From Branchipolynoe longqiensis (Eukaryota; Annelida; Polychaeta; Phyllodocida; Polynoidae), in NCBI GenBank assembly GCA_030323885.1, contig CM059197.1:27981178-28045177 (forward strand): a stretch of 64,000 nt of DNA, given 5' to 3'. Positions 10,890 through 21,145 of this stretch are shown here, piece after piece. Each line of letters begins with the position of its first letter. The stretch's first letter is position 1. The position numbers were made by a program, and so were the translations under genes. The notes below the pieces were generated by a model. The model worked only from the letters and a program-made list of their open reading frames with translations, was not told the DNA's origin and did no database searches.

Positions 10890-11541
10890 CAGGGGGTTGC
10901 CGCAAACATAGCGTGGGGCAGCCCGTCATAGGGACTGCCCTTGATAAACTGCTGCCACCTGTTGGAGTTTTACTGCAACAGTGGACAGCCAAGGCTAGCA
11001 CATCTTTCAGCCGACTACGCCAGATACTCTGGAACAACCACCATGTGTCCATGTGGGTCAAAGGAAAGATCCACCATGCAATTGTGCTATCCACCCTACT
11101 ATATGGAGACGATGCCTGGACAGTGTACAGACAACAGGTGAAAAAGCTGCATGCCTTCATGATGCGACATCTGCATTCAATCATGAGGCTAACCTGGAAG
11201 GACAAAGTGACAAATAAGGAAATACTCAAATGGATGGGGCTGTCCTCTATAGAAGATCTTTTGATCAAAAAGAATCTCCGATGGACTGGACACCTCATGA
11301 GGATGTCATCAGACAGGCTACTAAAGCTGATCCTCTATTCTCAACTGTCTTCTGGTTACAGAAAGAGAGGGCACCCTCGTCTCCGGTTCAAGGATACCAT
11401 CAAGAGAAACCTGAAGCTGAGAGACATTAAGACCGACTCATGGACATCACTCTCACAGCAGAGAGCTAAATCGAGAGGGGCAGTCAAACAATGAAAGCAG
11501 TCTTTGTCGCATCGCGACCGACAGGATGATGATGATGATGA
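10890..11541 (+). pseudogene. LINE 3' end: reverse transcriptase C-terminal region with GATGAT tail
   Basis: A single open frame (10913-11494, 193 codons) encodes the C-terminal part of a non-LTR retrotransposon reverse transcriptase. Family-typical blocks are LLYGDDAWTVY (residues 62-72), RWTGHLMRM (123-131) and KRGHPRLRFKDTIKRNLK (151-168). In intact elements these follow the catalytic core. The core itself is absent, so this is a 5'-truncated, dead copy, although the remaining frame has no stop. The 3' UTR is short: gaaagcagtctttgtcgcat, then cgaccgacaggatgatgatg, repeating GAT. This tail recurs at 27727, 37871, 43470 and 62512, which marks it as the recognition end of the LINE. The initial Met is arbitrary. 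Confidence 0.85.
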
Positions 11542-11816
11542 TGGACAGCATGGTCAGTGCCACCATTGCCTTGTGGTGATGCTCACGTATGGACAATACA
11601 CTATATTCTGTTTAGAAGTGTGACAGCGGGCAATGGTGCAATGCACTTCATACCAAAACCTACACACATCTACCCGACTTGGTAGTATCGCCATGACCCT
11701 CACTTTGGGATCTCGGAAGTGACGTACCATGGGAACGTGCTGGTTGGAGAGAATATTACATTCAGCAGTTCTTAACGACAACAAAAATCTGTAATATGCT
11801 GCGTGTGTTCCGAAGC
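11542..11816. other. No gene seen
   Basis: Unmatched sequence between the LINE tail and a SINE-1. Confidence 0.35.
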
Positions 11817-12215
11817 AGACTTGGCAGTCATAGTGCCGGCGGTCTGGTCTCGGAGTGGAACAACACTATAAAGTCACCATGAGTGTGCAATGTCACAAGT
11901 TGGTACCCGTCCTGATATGACCTTAAGCTGTACACGTACATCATTAAATCGATTTAGTTAGTCCGGCTTAACTAAATTGATTTAGCGGAGCATTCACGCA
12001 TGCAACTTGAGCCGACTGAGAGTAAGTCGGTTCAACTAATCCACCTCACAAACCTGTTTACATGAAGCGTACTAGTTGAGTCGAATTAGCGCTAAATCGA
12101 TTTAGCAGCACACATGCGTTTGAAGCCGGACTAGTTAATTCAAATTAGTTTAGCCAGTTTAACGTGTATTTGTGAACGGGGCTTTAATGTTGCCAGGACG
12201 CAAAACTCCAACAGT
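11817..12215 (+). mobile_element. SINE-1 3' half split by a palindromic insertion
   Basis: The SINE-1 body runs to cctgatatgacctta (11925) and resumes at 12187 with atgttgccaggacgc and an aaactccaac tail. The gap is exactly filled by the Hb-4 element. The uninterrupted sequence elsewhere is accttagatgttgc. Confidence 0.9.
11926..12183. mobile_element. Hb-4 palindromic MITE (258 bp), TTA target
   Basis: The element begins AGCTGTACACGTAC and ends GTGTATTTGTGAACGGGGCT, with TTA on both sides. Inside, AAATCGATTTAG and CCGGCTTAACTAA motifs and their complements recur on both arms, so it folds on itself. The TWA target and GGGGCT/AGCCCC end fit PIF/Harbinger-type MITEs. Confidence 0.8.
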
Positions 12216-12322
12216 CATAAACAAAGAGAATTTGATAGGCCTGTATAAATGGTATGCTTTCATCGTGTTGAATGACGTGTTATTTCTGGAAATTTTCTTC
12301 AACAACAAGCTGTGTTCTGTAT

Positions 12323-12684
12323 TCAACAGGTTGGAGAGCTTACCTCGATCGGGCTATGGTGGTTAAATACTTCATTTGAGCCCCGGATCTATTTCGAAGG
12401 TCGAATTTTATATAGGATTAGTTAGCAGGTTCAAAAATATGGTTGTGGAACACTGAGTTTTGGGAAGTTTACATATTGGAATACATCACTAGAAAGCCAA
12501 AAATTATATCTAATTTCCTGGATATTCATAGGACATTTAGTTGGGACCGGATTGAGTAAATTAACAGTGAATATTAGGAAATAATTCAGTAGTTACAATA
12601 CATGGCTACAGGACAGAACTGCCCATGTTATAACTATGTTGGTATAGCCATAAATCCCAAACAATAGAGGAACCTCCAGCCAAC
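12323..12684 (+). repeat. SINE-4-like repeat: left arm of a 4-kb inverted pair
   Basis: The arm begins with a tRNA-like head: A-box-like CTATGGTGGTTAAATAC at 12353-12369, with a decayed B box near 12390. It runs through gttgggaccggattgag to ccaaacaatagaggaacctc. It is the reverse complement of 15952-16313 over 362 bp at both ends. Confidence 0.85.
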
Positions 12685-12714
12685 AATAGGGGATTTATTT
12701 TATTGTTGTGTCAG

Positions 12715-12812
12715 GATATATACATATATCCACATATATACATATATATACATGAGATAGCATATATACATATATACACATATACATATACACACATATA
12801 CATATATTAATA
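12715..12812. repeat. TATACA microsatellite
   Basis: Irregular ACATATATAC repeats. Confidence 0.9.
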
Positions 12813-13069
12813 AACACTTTATCGATTTAAAACGATATCTATAGCCTCTCAGCTTCCCAGTTCCGAGCCTCCCTCCACCACATCCCACATATTTGAATAG
12901 AAGTAAAAAGTAATAAACAAAAGTAAAATAAATCAAATACAAATGCCAACCACTCAGCAAATATATGTTTATATATGGATACAATACAACCCCCTTAAAC
13001 CAAGCTCGGTTAAACGAAACGATCAGTTAATCAAAACTTTTTTGGGCAGCTCAAAAAATACTACCATTT

Positions 13070-13635
13070 ATCAGGTCAAGTCGGGTCGGATCAAGTCGGT
13101 TCGGGTCAAGTCGGGCAGGGCAAGTCAGGTCGGGTCAAGTCGGTGAGGGTGAAGTCGGCTTGGGTCGGGTGAAGTCGGGTCGGGTGAAGTCAGTTCGGGT
13201 GAAGCCATGTCGGTTAAAGTCGGGTCAGGTGAACTCGGGTCGGGTGAACTCGGGTCGGTTCAACTTGTGTCGGTTCAAGACAGGTCGGTTCAAGTAGGGT
13301 CGGGTCAAGCAACGTTGGGTCAGATAAAGCCGGATCGGGTAAAGTCAGGTCGGGTAAATTTGGGATGGGTAAAGTTGTGTCGGCTAAAGTCGGGTCGGCT
13401 AAAGTCGGGTCTGGTAAAGTCGTGTCTGGTAAAGTTGGGTCCGGTAAAGTCGGGTCTGGTAAAGTCGGGTCCGGTAAAGTCGTGTCTGGTAAAGTCGGGT
13501 CCGGTAAAGTTGGGTCCGGTAAAGTCATGTCCGGTAAAGTCAGGTCGGGCAAAGGAGAGTTGGCCAAAGAAGAGTCGGGTAAAGTAGAGTCGGGTAAAGT
13601 CAGGTCGGGTAAAGTCAGGTTGGGTAACGTCAAGT
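13070..13635. repeat. 15-bp minisatellite (GGTAAAGTCGGGTCC-like)
   Basis: About 36 units. The first third has aagtcgggtcggg and gaagtcgggtc variants; 13320-13635 is very regular. As the unit length is a multiple of three, both strands stay open over 100 codons (SGKVG-type on plus, TLPDP-type on minus). Nothing suggests coding beyond this periodicity. Confidence 0.95.
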
Positions 13636-13649
13636 TTTATTGCCATTTT

Positions 13650-13788
13650 TATCATTATATATTTGTTATTATTATCATCGTTATTATCATTATTATCATT
13701 ATTGTTATCATTATTCTTGTGATTATTATTACCATATTATTTTAATCATTATTGGCATTATTTTTAGACTTACATATACATGTATGTA

Positions 13789-13819
<31 letters not shown>

Positions 13820-14044
13820 GATATAAATATACATATACACATACATATGTGTATACATATAAATATACATATACCTATGTGTATATACATATATACATAT
13901 TACATATGCAGCTATGTGTATATATGTCTATATATACATGCATTCACATCTACATATATGTATAAATATATACATATGGAGACCTATATATGTGACTACA
14001 TAATTATATATATATATAATATACATATATATATATATATGTGA
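13650..14044. repeat. TTA/TCA trinucleotide run and AT microsatellite
   Basis: ATTATTATC repeats to about 13760, then TATACATA repeats. Confidence 0.9.
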
Positions 14045-14800
14045 ATACATACTGTATTTAGAGATGACTGCATCACATATTGTAGAGTGGTCCTCCATTT
14101 GTCCCTGCTAAGTTAACCCATGTGTAGTCTGTTTCACTCTCAGACTTATTGCAAGGGGCTTAAGCTCTGACACTTTAACACTCAGATTTTAACCAAAAAC
14201 TGCCAAGGAAAGCTTTCACACCTCAGGTTGCCAATGGTTCTCTGGGCTGCACCTCCACTGACAGCTGAGCTCACTGAGTGTGAATGTGTCAGAGCTTATG
14301 CCCTTTGAATAGGTGTGAGAGTGGATTGGATTTGGTTTATAAGGGTGTGTGCCACAGTGCACTGCACACACATATTTCTGAAGGCACACACTACACAACA
14401 GTCAACTTGTTACTTGCAAATTGATTACCATTGTGAAGGATCTGGCACAGTCATCCTTACATTTAGGAACACTGGTAAGTTATTCTTCACCTGATATTGC
14501 AATATTATTTATATATTATATCTGATACATACATATGTATGTGCATATATGCATATATATGTATAGCTTTAAAAGTATGTGTACATGTACGTGCATAATC
14601 AAAAATAAATTAAATATAAATGGAATGTTATTTAGGGTAATGGCAGTGTTTGGTTAAAATCTGAGTGTGAAAGTGTCAGAGTTTAGGCCCCTTGCATTGT
14701 TGCAATAAGTCTGATAGTGACACAGACTACATATGGATTAACTTAGCAGAGGACCACTCTAAGATATGTGATGCAGTCATCTCTAAATACAATATGTATT
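14045..14800. mobile_element. Foldback-type element with 160-bp inverted repeats
   Basis: Left arm 14045-14205 and right arm 14641-14800 are inverted complements: ATACATACTGTATTTAGAG on the left matches the inverse of CTCTAAATACAATATGTAT on the right. Inner arm ends are AACCAAAAACTGCCA and TGGCAGTGTTTGGTT. The 435-bp centre has no long frame. Both outer ends sit in AT microsatellite, so target duplication cannot be read. Confidence 0.8.
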
Positions 14801-14802
14801 TA

Positions 14803-15400
14803 TATGCATATGTGTAGAGTCATGTATATGTCTGCATATGTATATATAGATGTGTATGTATGTATATGTATGTATGTATGTATATGTATATATATATATC
14901 TGTATGTATATATGTGTATATATATATGCATGTTAATATGTATGTATATGTATATATATATGTATATGTATGTATATGTAGGTATGTATATGTATAAGAT
15001 TTATAATAGACATAGGGGGTTTGGATTTCGGGGGGTGTGGGAGAGGAGATGGCAGCCATGGGGATTATGCATCAGATAATTTTATGTGTATGTATGTATA
15101 TATATATGTATGTATATGTATTTATATGATTGTATGTATATGATTGTATATATATGTATGTATATGTATGTATGTATATGTATGCATGTATATGTATATG
15201 TATATTCATTCATTCAATTCAGACTCATGACTATGGTAGTTACATAATTTGGTCCATAGTAGGTAGATATAAAAATTGTTTATGTGCGTATATGTATGTA
15301 TATGAATGTATATGAATGTATATGAATGTATATGAAATATGTGTATATATATGTATGCATAGGTATGCATAGGTATGTATAGGTATATGTATAGCATTTA
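14803..15400. repeat. AT microsatellite stretches (TATG)n
   Basis: Three GTATATGTATGTATG-rich blocks at 14805-15000, 15085-15210 and 15280-15390, separated by unmatched sequence. Confidence 0.9.
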
Positions 15401-15530
15401 TAATAGGCGTACAGGCTTCGGGTTCGGGGTGGGAGCAGATGGCAGCCTATCGGCTCAAGGAAGCCCGGCTCCCGGCGCCGAGACTCCCGGCACCAGGCCT
15501 CAATTCAAATAATATAAATATAAATAAAAT

Positions 15531-15830
15531 GTGATAACCAACAGTAAAATAAATAAAATATAAATGCAATAATATACAGGGTAAGTTGCTGTAACAGCAA
15601 GAAATGCCATATTTGTGGGGATTGTGCATCAGATGCATAATTACAGTGTTATTTATGAGCATAGCTTACTGACCTCCTGTGAATAGAAATAAAAAGTGAT
15701 AACCAACAATAAAATAAATCAAATACAATAATATTTAAGGTAGGTTTTTCTTAATGTTGTACCAGCAAGACAAGCCATATTTGTGGTGATTATGCACCAG
15801 ATGCATAATCACTGTGAATTATTTCTTATG
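15531..15830. repeat. 165-bp direct repeat, two units
   Basis: Units begin gtgataaccaacagtaaaat at 15531 and gtgataaccaacaataaaat at 15696. Shared blocks are gccatatttgtgg and gcatcagatgcataat. A fainter match to the unit start lies near 12905. Confidence 0.75.
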
Positions 15831-15951
15831 CATATATATATATTGGTATGCACAAAATATATCTAGATGATGTACAACAGTCCCCACAGGACCTCCCCCA
15901 GTGGCAAGTGGAAGTATATGAGTGGGCCACAGACCAGCATATACCCCCATG

Positions 15952-16313
15952 GTTGACTGGAGGTTCCTCTATTGTTTGGGATTAATGGCTATACCAACAC
16001 AGTACTGTCATGGGCAGTTCTGTCCTGTAGACATGTGTTGTAACTACTGAATTATTTCCTAATATTCACTGTTAATTTACTCAATCCGGTCCCAACTAAA
16101 TGTCCTTTGAATATTCAGGAAATTAGATATAATTTTTCCCTTTCTAGTGATGTATTCGAATATGAAAACCTCCTAAAACTCAGTGCTCCACAACCATATT
16201 TGTGAACCTGCACCATAATCCTATATGAAATTCGACCTTGGGAATTGAACCGGTACTCGAATGAGGTACTTTAACCACCATAGCCCGAACGAGGTAAGCT
16301 CTCCAACCTGTTC
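15952..16313 (-). repeat. SINE-4-like repeat: right arm of a 4-kb inverted pair
   Basis: Inverse complement of 12323-12684. The tRNA-like head is better preserved here: on the minus strand, an A-box-like CTATGGTGGTTAAAGTACC and a B-box-like CCGGTTCAATTCCC near 16242-16257. Confidence 0.85.
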
Positions 16314-16486
16314 AAACACGCACCACCCATGTGCTAGACGGGCAGAGGCTGGTACAGTTTGTTACAGATCAATAGTGTCAAGTGTCACCCTCACACGCAG
16401 AAGAGTGTTGTTTGTTTGTTGTTTTATGTCCTATGTTAGGGGAGTACCTTGGAATTTGAACACTTCCTTTAGTGTCTATCTCTACA

Positions 16487-16822
16487 CCAGACGGGATGGC
16501 CGAACGAGTTAGAGCGTCCATCTCCCGTGTTGGTAGATCGTGGTGTCGTGGGTTCGAACCCTGGTCGAGTCAAACCAATGAATTAAAAATTGATACTTGT
16601 CGCTTCCTAGCCTGGCATAGGGCATTATTAGGATAGGGCAAGAACTGGTTGGCTCAGTATCAGGATAATGTGTTTGAGTGGGATATCAGGTCATGGTGCT
16701 GGCAGTCTGGTCTTCCAGTGGAGCAGCACTATAAAGTCGCCATGAGTGCGCACTGTCCAAGTCGGTACCCGTCCTGATATGACCTTAGATGTTGCTGGGA
16801 CGTAAAACAACAACAAACAAAC
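16487..16822 (+). mobile_element. SINE-1, best full-length copy (336 bp)
   Basis: The tRNA-derived head begins gacgggatggccgaacgag, with A box TGGCCGAACGAGTTAGAGCG and B box GGGTTCGAACCCT near 16550. The spacing between boxes is long, as in type-II (Ser/Leu-like) tRNAs with a long variable arm. The body is about 200 bp and ends ttagatgttgctgggacg with an aaaacaacaacaaac tail. An RNA polymerase III promoter of this form is known to drive SINEs. This copy serves as the reference for all SINE-1 calls. Confidence 0.95.
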
Positions 16823-16829
16823 ACACATC

Positions 16830-16975
16830 CAACTAGTGATGTCCCTATCCTAGTAATGCCGACCTCCTGGCTAGGAAATTACAGGTATCACTTTTGTATG
16901 TCATTGGTTTGACTTGACTGGGAATTGAACTCAGAGGATGCTTGCGTTCTACCGATTCGGCTACCTCGTTCGGTT
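16830..16975 (-). mobile_element. SINE-1 5' half, reverse
   Basis: Inverted head (ccgattcggctacc...) and proximal body, ending at the gggacatcactagttgg junction next to the full-length copy. The two are tail to tail. Confidence 0.8.
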
Positions 16976-17480
16976 CCAACATATATATGATGTATAAGCC
17001 ATTATACGAGTATAATAAGCCGGAAGATCCATCTACTCCCCAGCCACTAGTCACCTACTCATTAGGTCATCTAGTACTAGTGCCTCATGACCTGAGCCTG
17101 TGGCGCCACCTGTTCGCCCACACCTCAGCAGCTGTTGATTTCACTCACTATACCACTGAAATCATATATATATGTGATGTATAAGCATTATGCGAGTATA
17201 AAGCTGTGTAAGGGAATTTCTATGTCTTTATTACACTGTATTATGTTATTCCGATTTTATATTATTGGCCAATGGGCTCTCTGCATCTATTTGCTTCCTA
17301 CTCATACGGGCACCGGTGGCTCCACCACCACCGAACCATACTTCCGCCGCTACTACTGTCACTTGCGACCGGTATTTTTCCTTTTAGGCTAGGGCAAATA
17401 TTCCCTATGCCAGAGAATATATTATCTCAACCCACATTCATTGTCTTTCTCCCTTTTGTACTGTAGCTTGTATTTATTTA
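16976..17480. other. No gene seen
   Basis: Two near-copies of 'atatatgatgtataagc-att-tac/gcgagtataa' (16983 and 17168) also resemble 1090 and 3478. This is an unclassified short dispersed repeat. No coding support. Confidence 0.4.
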
Positions 17481-17489
17481 TATATATTC

Positions 17490-17590
17490 AATCTTCTAAC
17501 ATACATATCGACATGTGTGTTTATATATATGCAACTTTATACATACATATATGTATATATGTATATATGTAAATATATACACACACAACA
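17490..17590. repeat. AT microsatellite
   Basis: TATATATG repeats. Confidence 0.85.
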
Positions 17591-17975
17591 TATTCAGCTC
17601 CTGTACATGCGCAACTTAGTCACGAAGCTAAGCCCTGAGAACAAAGGCCGGGGGTTAATCTTTGTCATGCTCCCAGGCGTATCAATCTTCCTACCACGAT
17701 GTAGCTCAGATTTCCATATCCGGCGATGGCAGGCAGGAATAGCGATCACGTCGGGAAGGATTTGAATTCCAAAAGAGACTTCATTATAGTTCTTGCCACC
17801 GTAGCGCCGTGCTATATTGTTCCATTATATTATGATCTTTCGGCCATATCCTGATGCAATTTATATTTTCCGTTTCCACGTCTGACACTCGATATTAACG
17901 ACATAAACCAATGAATGGCTTGATCCGTATCAGGGTAAAGTGACTGAATATGATATCGGTGCTTTGCATGGTCTT
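17591..17975. other. No gene; possible very old SINE-1 at 17875-17975
   Basis: 17875-17975 has ctgacactcgatatta, then gtatcagggtaaagtgactgaatatgatatcgg, which matches the order of SINE-1 body motifs with heavy decay. Confidence 0.35.
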
Positions 17976-17976
17976 A

Positions 17977-18100
17977 AATTGATTGATTGATTGGTGGTTC
18001 TTTTACGCCGTGTCGGCAGCGCAGGCCATATTCACGGCGACGATGTTGGTAGCAAGTAAATCCTCCAATAAAACCAGAACCGTGCCAGCAAGGATAGTCA
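17977..18100 (-). mobile_element. SINE-5 3' end with (AATC)n tail, reverse
   Basis: In plus orientation it reads ttgattgattgattggtggt, then tcttttacgccgtgtcggca and gccatattcac. On the minus strand this is a SINE-like 3' end with an AATC-repeat tail. The same end is inserted at 19191. Confidence 0.65.
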
Positions 18101-18134
18101 TTAAGGTGGACAATGCCAGATTATAAAACCCGGA

Positions 18135-18330
18135 GACCAAAATATAACCTGCAGAATAAAACCTGCAGAATATAAGCAGCAAAATATAACCTGCAAAATA
18201 GCACCTGCAAATTATAACCTGCAAAACATAACCTGCAACATGCAAATATAACCTGAAAATATAACCTTCAAAATATAAACTGCAACATATAACCTGCAAC
18301 ATATAACCTGCAACATATAACTGCAAAATA
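18135..18330. repeat. AT-rich minisatellite (CTGCAAAATATAAC)
   Basis: About 13 imperfect units of 10-16 bp around the core ATATAACCTGCA. Confidence 0.9.
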
Positions 18331-18349
18331 CACTAAATTTGTGTTTTGG

Positions 18350-18614
18350 GGTCACCAGCTAAGGTCATATCGGGACGGTACCGACTTCTGACAGTGCACA
18401 CTGACAGGGACTCCATAGTGCTGCCCCACTGGGGTATAATGCCGCCAGGACCAGGACCATCTTCATTCAATTGCATATCCTAGTAATGTAAAGCTCCAGA
18501 CGAGGTAGTGATGAACAATAATTGTTATATCATTATTTTGACTCAGGCTGGATTCGAACCCGCGACCTTCCGCGTGGGAACCGAACGCTCACATCATTCA
18601 GCCACTCCGCCCTG
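18350..18614 (-). mobile_element. SINE-1, reverse, internally deleted
   Basis: Inverted 3' part (ctaaggtcatatcgggacgg), reduced middle and inverted head with B box (ATTCGAACCCGCG). Confidence 0.85.
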
Positions 18615-18615
18615 T

Positions 18616-18892
18616 TATTATTATTATTATTATTATCATCATCATCATTAATTACCTACTACATTTCTCGCCACACATTCTACGAACTGAATTCGATAGG
18701 GTGCGTTCGTCCTAATCCCAGTACTGCTAATTACTGCTCATTAATTGCTTCCTCACTTCCGGTTTTGATGCCAGCACTTCCGGATGACCAATCATCGGGA
18801 TACCTCATCAGATGCTGTACAGTTCAATATCATGTATCACATACCACTGCTCCTTCCATATCCACTCATCATCATCATCATCATCATCATGA
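18616..18892. repeat. TTA/TCA trinucleotide runs with unmatched sequence
   Basis: (ATT)n(ATC)n at 18616-18650 and (ATC)n at 18867-18892. The sequence between them is unmatched. Confidence 0.7.
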
Positions 18893-19308
18893 GTTGAGCG
18901 TCCATCTCCCGTGTAGGTAGATCGTGGGATTCGAACCCACGGGTTCGAACCCAGGTTGAATCAAACCAATGACTTACAAAAATGATACTTGTCACTTCTT
19001 AGCCAGGCGCTCGGCATTCGGCATTACTGGGATAGGGCAAGTTCTGGTTGGCTCACTGTCAGGATAATGTGACTGAGTGAGATATATGGTCATAGTGGTA
19101 GCGGCTTGGTCTCCCAGTGGTGCAGCACTATAAAGTAGCCATGAATGTGCACTGTCACAAGTCAGTACCCGTCCTGACACGACCTTAGATTGATTGATTG
19201 ATCGGTGGTTGTTTTACGCCCTATCAGCAGCATAGGCCATATTCACTGCGAGCACGACCTTAGATGTTGCCAGGGCGTAAGACTCCAACAACCAACCACT
19301 CGTCATCT
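18893..19308 (+). mobile_element. SINE-1 interrupted by a SINE-5 3' end
   Basis: Head with B box (GGGTTCGAACCCAGG), complete body, then an insertion at 19191-19252, and the SINE-1 end tagatgttgccagggcgtaa with its tail. Confidence 0.9.
19191..19252 (-). mobile_element. SINE-5 3' end, 62 bp, with 13-bp target duplication
   Basis: The insert runs from a TGAT-repeat tail to attcactgcgag. It is flanked by identical 13-bp copies of CACGACCTTAGAT at 19178-19190 and 19253-19265. This is the signature of target-primed reverse transcription of a strongly 5'-truncated SINE. Confidence 0.85.
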
Positions 19309-19621
19309 CTGCTGCTGTTCTCCCTGGTTCACCCTTAGTGTTGTCCTCCTTCCTCCAGTACCGACGTGCCTCCTCCAGTCGGCGACTGCTGTCCTCCATT
19401 GTGTAGCAACAGCTGACATCATCCAGACGGACTGGTCGCTTCTATTTCCGGTTCCGGTATCCGTTAATAGTTAATGCCAAAACTCGCGCACCATGAATAC
19501 GGGGTAATAATCGCCTACCGACAGGTGTAGGCCGCTGTGCCGACATACGAATGCTCTGTCAGTAATTGATTGAGATTTCAATAAGGTGCAACATGGCCAG
19601 ATCTTCTTGAAGGCACAACGG
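19309..19621. other. No gene seen
   Basis: Unmatched sequence between two SINE-1 copies. Confidence 0.35.
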
Positions 19622-19992
19622 ACGCGACGGCCGAATCGATACAGCGTAGACTTCCCATGCGAAAGGTCGGGAGTTCGAATCCAGGCCGAGTCAAATCAAT
19701 GACTTAAAAATTGATTTCTGTCGCTACCTAGACTGGTGCTCAGCGTTATTCAGATAGTGTAGTAATATAGCGGGTCTTATGATACCACGCATACCTCAGA
19801 GATAGGGCTGGGACTGGTTAGCTCAGAATCAGTATAATATGACTGAGTGGGAAATCGGGTCATGGTGGGGGCAGCCTGATCTCCTAGTTGGGCAGCAACG
19901 TAAAATTGCCACGACTGTGCATTGTCACAAGTGTGTACCCATCCTGATATGAGCACAGATGTTGTTAGGGTGTAAAGCCCTAACAAACAAAG
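19622..19992 (+). mobile_element. SINE-1 with a 45-bp internal insertion
   Basis: Head (gcgacggccgaatcgataca), B box (GAGTTCGAATCCAGG), body with extra sequence at about 19759-19803 between ttattcagatag and atagggctggg, and a gccctaacaaacaaag tail. Confidence 0.9.
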
Positions 19993-20195
19993 ATATTATG
20001 TAAGGAATGTGACGGCATGCGTTGTGTGCTGAAATACCATCAAAGACCCTATACTACTAATGGTGCTGTCACATTACGACACTTCTCACCGGCGCGCAGC
20101 CAGCGTGCAACATCACTTTTAATGGTCGATACACGTCAAACTTTTCGGGGTCAGCACAATGTATTGATAGCGTGCGGCCGACGTTGTGGCGCGCC

Positions 20196-20246
20196 ATCCT
20201 GATATGACCTTAGATGTTGCTAGGAAGTAAAACAATAAAAAGCAAC
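20196..20246 (+). mobile_element. SINE-1 3' end fragment
   Basis: atcctgatatgaccttagat, then gttgctaggaagtaaaacaa. Only the last 50 bp are present. Confidence 0.8.
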
Positions 20247-20261
20247 AGTTTGGCGCAACAT

Positions 20262-20916
20262 GTGTCACACTACGATGTAATGACGTCAGTGTAGGGAGAA
20301 CGTGAAAAACATTGAACTTCTCGGGATAGTATGCAAATTTGGGCACAAGTTGAATGTGGATGCAGCGTAGTTGACGAGAGCGTAACATCGGTAAAGCATA
20401 GTGATGGCATCATTCAATGAGAGAGGACAACGTAATGACGCTCATGGAACGTTATGTACGTTATTCCATCGGCAGAACTATGTTGCTTTACATTACGTGA
20501 CGTTACATACGTCATGACATGGTGGCGAAATGCTGAACGTACGTTGGATGTACATTCGGTGTACATTCTCCTGATGTTCCCGTTACGCCGCGTGGACGTT
20601 TCCACCGGCTTTAATGTGGGTCAACATAGTGAGCAGCATTTGACTAACGTCCGTCTAACGTCATTGCCATTTCGCCGAACATGTACAGAACGTACCTCGA
20701 ACCTAAACCCTTATGGTGGAGTTACTTCGAAAGTTTTGAACAGGTTCAAAACCTTGACGCACGCCGACGTAATATGACGTAACGTGACATAGCTCGACGT
20801 CAGTCTAACATCATTGTGACATCATCATAACGTAACCCAACATACGCCAACGTAATGACGAAACATGAGCACGTCAGACTTACGTTGGCTCGTTACGTCA
20901 TATTGTGACAGGGGTA
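20262..20916. mobile_element. Hb-2 ACGT-rich palindromic MITE
   Basis: It starts GTGTCACACTACGATGTAAT and ends TATTGTGACAGGGGTA followed by TAA. ACGT and AACGT words are dense throughout. It is a close relative of 56449-57128 (in opposite orientation) and 63508-64000 (same orientation): shared blocks are AGTATGCAAATTTGGGC, GAGAGAGGACAACGTAATGA and GAACATGTACAGAACGTAC. Confidence 0.8.
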
Positions 20917-21145
20917 TAATGGTCACACCCACACGTTGGCACACGTTGAAAGTTTTGTGCAAGCGCAAAACTTTCGACGCGCCGACGCGCGCCGACGATC
21001 CTAGCCGACCGTCGCCGTTCATCAACGTGTACCAACGTGCGCCTAGCGCGCGTAACGCTTCCTGATGTTTGCGACGTTCCGCCCGAAAATCAGATATATG
21101 TTGACGCGCGTTGGAGAGAAGCATTGTAATGTGACAGCCCCATTA

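Larger units (their letters stand above)
20061..21142. mobile_element. Hb-1 palindromic element carrying inserts
   Basis: The left end TGGTGCTGTCACATTACGAC follows TAA. The right end, inverted, is TGGGGCTGTCACATTACAAT, next to TTA. The arms share CTTCTC-CC-ACGCGCG motifs. The centre holds a SINE-1 tail (20196-20246) and the Hb-2 element (20262-20916). 20920 starts TGGTCACACCCACACG right after TAA, so a third end may be present. Confidence 0.7.

Noticed and set aside
10807..11298. 163-codon minus-strand frame
   Set aside because: Antisense shadow of the LINE reverse transcriptase fragment, which has clear family motifs on plus.
13207..13633. Frames of 126-139 codons on both strands with 5-residue repeats
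   Set aside because: The 15-bp minisatellite period keeps all phases open; no sign of coding.
16500..16562. tRNA gene prediction from the SINE-1 head
   Set aside because: A and B boxes are present, but stems do not close and the same head precedes a SINE body in many copies.
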